Translations under genes and position numbers: made by a program | Shown here: piece after piece, positions 48,291-64,000 of the stretch | Position numbering within the stretch: position 1 is the stretch's first letter | Layout: the number at the start of each line of letters is the position of its first letter | The notes under the pieces: generated by a model | Databases searched by the model: none | Seen by the model: only the letters and a program-made list of their open reading frames with translations | What the model was told of the DNA's origin: nothing | Source of the DNA: Echinarachnius parma | Taxonomy: Eukaryota > Echinodermata > Echinoidea > Clypeasteroida > Echinarachniidae | NCBI GenBank assembly: GCA_037951105.1 | Contig: JBAMJV010001307.1 | Span: 81,645 to 145,644 of the forward strand | Length of the DNA: 64,000 nt | Direction: 5' to 3'

Positions 48291-48470
48291 ATTTAAAAAC
48301 CAGAAACTATTTTAATGCTCGCCCTAGTTAGAAGCATGACGTTATAGTGATAGGGAGAAGTGATAGGATAGGAAGAAGTAATTATTATTACTATTTTGTT
48401 ATTAGAAGCAGCTCACCATCAAACGAGAACAAATGGGAAAGAATTGTCTCTTTATTTCATTTTCATGTAG

Positions 48471-59922
<11,452 letters not shown>

Positions 59923-60767
59923 ACAAAAATATATCAATGACTACAGTACATTTAGGCCTATGAGTAAGTGCTTGGACCTTTTGAGTTTCATTTCATTGTC
60001 TTCATATATTATGTTCATTAATTCCAAAAAGCATCTCATATTCGTGCAACAATCGGGGTGTAGATATTATTTTGGGTGATGAACAGAACGGATGACATTC
60101 GGTGAAGAAACTTCACCCCAACTAAGCTTTGTCGGTATGTCGTTCATGCTATGATGTTGGTTCAAAGGATAGGATAATGTGTTATAAACTCATTTTTCAT
60201 CTTCATATAAACAATATGTTTATAAACAATTAGAGACCAGTTTATTCAATGTGCCTCGAAAACTAAATGTATTTGTATACCTCGCCATATTTAGTTTTCA
60301 ATCTACAGCGTACTTATACATACTACTTTATTCTTTTCGAGGCGTTCTGATAATTTGTACTTGTATGTCATGTATGTATATGTATGTTTACAGAACAAAT
60401 CCAGATATCATTTGTATATCCAGAAATTAGCAAACAGTGGGCGTAATGGGCGTGAACGGTGAACGGGAACGTGATGGATGTAAAAAGGCTTCTGATGTCA
60501 GTCATATGGTTCCAAAAATAATATTCATTAAAAAAATTACCTTTTTTAGTAGCCTATTCCACCAACAAGTTTAGAAAAATATGTTTCCAGATAAAATATG
60601 TAATTGAAAAATCACCATACTAAAACTTGTACTTGTCTCGTTTTGTACATACGGAACCATGAGGTCATGTTGCTTCCGTAAGTGGTGGTAACTAATTGTA
60701 TTGTTTATGAATAACACTACCCATTTGCAGTGTGTTGGGCATCTATTTAATATCACACAACAGTATA
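59923..60767. other. Receptor 3' UTR and downstream DNA
   Basis: AT-rich; no further exon. The polyadenylation site cannot be fixed. Confidence 0.4.
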
Positions 60768-61108
60768 GCAGGGGGTTGTATTACCGTACGGGTTGTATTG
60801 CCGGACCGGACATGCAAATTCCCATAGGAAAAACGTTCGAAATTTAAAAGTTGAATTTGACAGTCGGCATTAACGGTAATGCAACACAAAATGTTGCGTC
60901 GGGAAGAGGCTTCTTTTTTGGAAGGGTTTACAAGAAAGTTGATTTGGAGAAAAATCGGTTAATTCTTGAAGATATTTTACGTCAAATGTGTTCTTTATGA
61001 GTTTATGCAGCTGCTAGTATAATTTCCACTTTTGTGCATCTAATGCTTGTTTTATGCTGTCAAACTAACGGTATCCGGTAATAGGACACGATACCATACC
61101 AATTTATA
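60768..61108 (+). mobile_element. MITE, GTTGTATTACC family, short copy
   Basis: Starts GCAGGGGGTTGTATTACCGT and ends TATCCGGTAATAGGACACGA; lacks the middle ~120 bp present in the 9106-9595 and 25630-26080 copies. Confidence 0.8.
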
Positions 61109-62392
61109 GTTATGTGTTGTTCTTTTCCTGGTGGTCCCCTTTTTAATTACGGATGTAATGTGCATCGGATATGCATAGGCTACAGTTTTAAGTCTGATTG
61201 GTTTTTATTTTGTCTCCAACTCGAGTGGGGTTGTACACTTGCGTCAATTCAAATGTCAAAATAATTTGTATTAATCTGGGCCAATATGTAGCATACAACC
61301 ACTCAAGCTTTAAAGGGACAGATCCACTTTTACAAAACGTCTGAACAGCTTTCAGTTGACGGATAGGGATCAATGTAACACGCAAAAAAAAAATCAGAGC
61401 GAACAGCCCTCTAATTTGGATTCTACGAATGAAAAACGAATGCGTCCTCCATTTAAACTATATATCGGTCAATAAAGGAGTTCAACTGATTTAGCATAAT
61501 ATTACAACAATATAGTACTAATTCTCGTAAAGGTATTGTGAAGCCGACATTTGTTAACGTATGTCACGGAAAAAGATCTCAAAAAGAAAGAATATATAAT
61601 TACATGTAGTCAGTTTAAGCGAAGTTTGGGTATTTTGCTTGGTAAACGCTCACACATTAGTACTTATGCGCGGCTCACGTAGCTAGCGGGGGTCACGTAG
61701 GGGTCATGCATACCGATCTGGCGCTCCGTGAAATCTATGTACGAACTTACTCACCGGCCAAAAATACGTATGTACATAATTAACCGACGTCCCTCAGTTT
61801 ATTCAGTTTTAGGTCTATAACTCCACGAAAAAGAGATTTCAAGCCCTAATTTTTTCAGGCATGCTATTAAATGACATTTCCTTTCATATAAGACAATAAC
61901 CTCGCAACTTTTGAATTTTGGCTTGCAAAAGTGGATCTCTCCCTTTAATAGTAACAATTGTGCAAGAAAAAAAAGTAACATCCGCGTAGTAGTTTAGCTT
62001 ACCAAAACAAAATGCCTCTTTGAATACATCACACATATAATTGAATTACTTTGATTGTGCTTAACCACCATAAATTTAATATTCGCTGTGTCAACATTAA
62101 GTACAAAAAAGAAATACAATTAAGTGTCTGCAGATACTAGACTGGTTAAACGGTCGCGGCGACCATTTATCTTTTCAAGCTCTGAAAATCAGTATAATTC
62201 CGCTGAAAGATACTTCCTAGCCCCAATTTTTTCAGACGGGCTCTTGGATGGTATTTTTGTTCTTACAATTATCGCGCAACTTTTGAATTTGGGCTGGCGA
62301 AAAGCGGACAGTATCTTTCAATTGATCTCGTGTTGCATACTTAGCTGTAGCTATAATCATCTAAAACAGAATTTGTGTAACTCAGGGGCGGA
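61109..62392. other. Intergenic DNA with a probable SINE-like or MITE-like repeat
   Basis: TTGAATTTTGGCTTGCAAAA at 61911 and TTGAATTTGGGCTGGCGAAA at 62283 suggest two copies of one repeat, also resembling 56240-56290 (ACAATTTTGCTTGCAAAAGC). No exon recognised. Confidence 0.35.
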
Positions 62393-62661
62393 TCTAGCTT
62401 TTTGCTAAGGGGGGGGGGGGGGGGGGGGGGTTGACCCAATGACGATATAGCTTTTTGATAAGGGGGGGGGGTTGACCCAATGACGATGCGGAACATCGTC
62501 CATGAGCTGCGAAGCGGTGAATTTTTTTTGTGTTATTTTGAACCCCCGTAAGTGATTTTTTCCACTTTTTTCACTGATACATTTTCACTTGGCAGCCCAA
62601 GGGGGGGGGGGGGGGGGGGGGGGTTAAACCCCCTAACCCCCCCCCCCCGGATCCTCCACTG
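62393..62661. mobile_element. hAT-like element with G and C runs
   Basis: Ends CAGGGGCGGATCTAG and the complement of CAGTGGAGGATCCGG. Flanks share only TAACT, so the target duplication is imperfect. A ~50-bp segment (GACCCAATGACGATATAGC / GACCCAATGACGATGCGG) is duplicated inside. Confidence 0.75.
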
Positions 62662-62961
62662 TAACTATAACTTGCAGTTTTATGAATATGAGGTATTAAT
62701 AGCTATTTCATTCTGAAAGTACAGTCAGTACTACAGCATTATAAAAGGAGTAGAAAATACTTTGTGTTTATTATGGCGATTACTACTATGCGGGAATGGC
62801 CTTGAACAATTAACTCGTTATCGTGCGTGGTCGAAATATAAAATATTGTTATAAGCGGAATGTATTTATAATTTTATATGTATACTATTCCTCATTGATA
62901 TTAGCATACTGCATGACTGTTTATGTCAATATTATATAATCAATTGGTTATATTTTCCTTA

Positions 62962-63292
62962 AAGGGATCTAGTAACTTTGTTGACATCTTTGATGAATGG
63001 TTTATACAAATGTGTATTTATATGTGATCCGATATGTCCACTAAGTAATGTGTGAACATTTCAGGTTAAATGGATTTTATAAGGCCGAGTAATGAGCAAA
63101 AATGCAAAGTTATATTCACTAACTTATTGCACTGAATATGTACACGGTTACGACTATCCAGTGGATAGTTTAATATCTGAACACTTCAATCATAAATACC
63201 CCATGCTGTCCCATGCTTCTATTGTTAATAAATACAACAAGGTGTGAGAGAACGTTTTGAGGATTTGGACAATGTTATAGATCCCTTTAATT
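62962..63292 (+). mobile_element. MITE, AAAGGGATCTAGTAACTTTG family
   Basis: Best-preserved copy: AAAGGGATCTAGTAACTTTG at the left, ATAGATCCCTTTAA at the right, with GGCCGAGTAATGAGCAAAAA and CTATCCAGTGGATAGTT inside. Confidence 0.85.
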
Positions 63293-63595
63293 TGTAATTA
63301 CGTTGATAAAATGCGGCGCATTTGGAATATTGCAAGAAAAAGCTAAATTGATTGTTTTTTTAAAGGAAATGATTTGACATGAGGGATGACGATGATAACA
63401 AGATATGTATCTTAAAGGAACAGGATTATAGAAATTAGAAATTGTAATCCACATACATTATTATTTTGTAAAGCATGTTGATATTTTTGCAACTATTCTT
63501 TTAAATATATTTTATTTGAAAATAAACACAAATGCCACAGTGTTATGTATATTGTTTGTTTGTTTGTTTGTATTTCATTAAGTGTGATAGAACTT

Positions 63596-63890
63596 AAAGG
63601 GATATAGTAACTTTGTTGCCATGTGCAGAACTGACCAAGGGTTGATCAAATCATAAAATATGTATTGCTGTGATATGATGTCCACTGAGTGATGTGTAGA
63701 AATTCCATGATAAATGAATATTTCATGATCGAGTAATGAGCGAAAATTCAGAGTGATACTCGCTAACTCGTTGCCCTGATTTTGTACACAGTTATAATTG
63801 TCCCTTTGGAGAATCTGAAATATTGCGTTTTTTTAAGATTTTGCCATTATGAACTAGATTTCTAAATACCAACGCGATGTCACATTTTAA
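63596..63890 (+). mobile_element. MITE, same family, 3' end diverged
   Basis: AAAGGGATATAGTAACTTTG at the left and GATCGAGTAATGAGCGAAAA inside; the right terminus is only weakly recognisable (CACATTTTAAAGG near 63880). Confidence 0.7.
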
Positions 63891-64000
63891 AGGACATAAA
63901 TGAAACACAAAACAGACCAGATTGAATGTATGGCAACTGTAAGTTGGCCCATAGTTGTTCAGGCGTTTTATTTTATTTTAAATAAATTATATAGTTCAGT

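Overview
This is eukaryotic genomic DNA: split genes with GT-AG introns, no operons, and a very high density of short inverted-repeat elements, SINEs, LINE remnants, minisatellites and poly-G/poly-C runs. AT-richness, intron sizes, the repeat types and a FANCD2 gene close to the vertebrate protein suggest a marine invertebrate, probably a deuterostome (echinoderm, hemichordate or cephalochordate). The sequence alone does not fix the species.

Three protein-coding loci can be supported. (1) A small plus-strand gene, 8675-12860, of unknown function: four exons whose lengths sum to a whole number of codons, a Cys-rich C-terminus, and one cassette exon whose 3' splice site lies in a MITE. (2) A large minus-strand gene, 15579-42355, recognised as FANCD2, the monoubiquitinated clamp subunit of the Fanconi anaemia DNA-crosslink repair pathway. 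Twenty-seven exons are visible, from about residue 246 of the human protein to the acidic C-terminal tail. All junctions agree in phase except one exon that carries a single extra base just after the ubiquitination lysine. The N-terminal exons are not seen. (3) A plus-strand gene, 48471-59922, for a single-pass membrane protein with a MAM-like ectodomain, a Thr/Ser-rich stalk, one transmembrane exon and a long cytoplasmic tail with six NPxY motifs. Its 5' end (signal peptide) is not seen.

The oddest property of the window is local exon duplication. At least ten FANCD2 exons, and the transmembrane exon of the unrelated receptor gene, are accompanied in the neighbouring intron by one to six partial, mostly decayed tandem copies of themselves. 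One of these copies is intact and has the same asymmetric phase as the true exon, so it could be a mutually exclusive exon.

The second notable region is 43.2-51.4 kb, between FANCD2 and the receptor exons: a 1.6-kb foldback element with ~760-bp arms inside a (TAG)n array, then three copies of an inverted-repeat element separated by (TAG)n arrays and bounded by (ATT)n, plus a second foldback split by a hAT-type insertion with an 8-bp target duplication. The rest of the intergenic and intronic DNA is mostly MITEs of a few recurrent families, hAT-like elements rich in G/C runs, tRNA-derived SINEs and two recognisable LINE remnants. I saw no LTR retrotransposon, retrovirus, Polinton, rRNA gene or CRISPR-like array.
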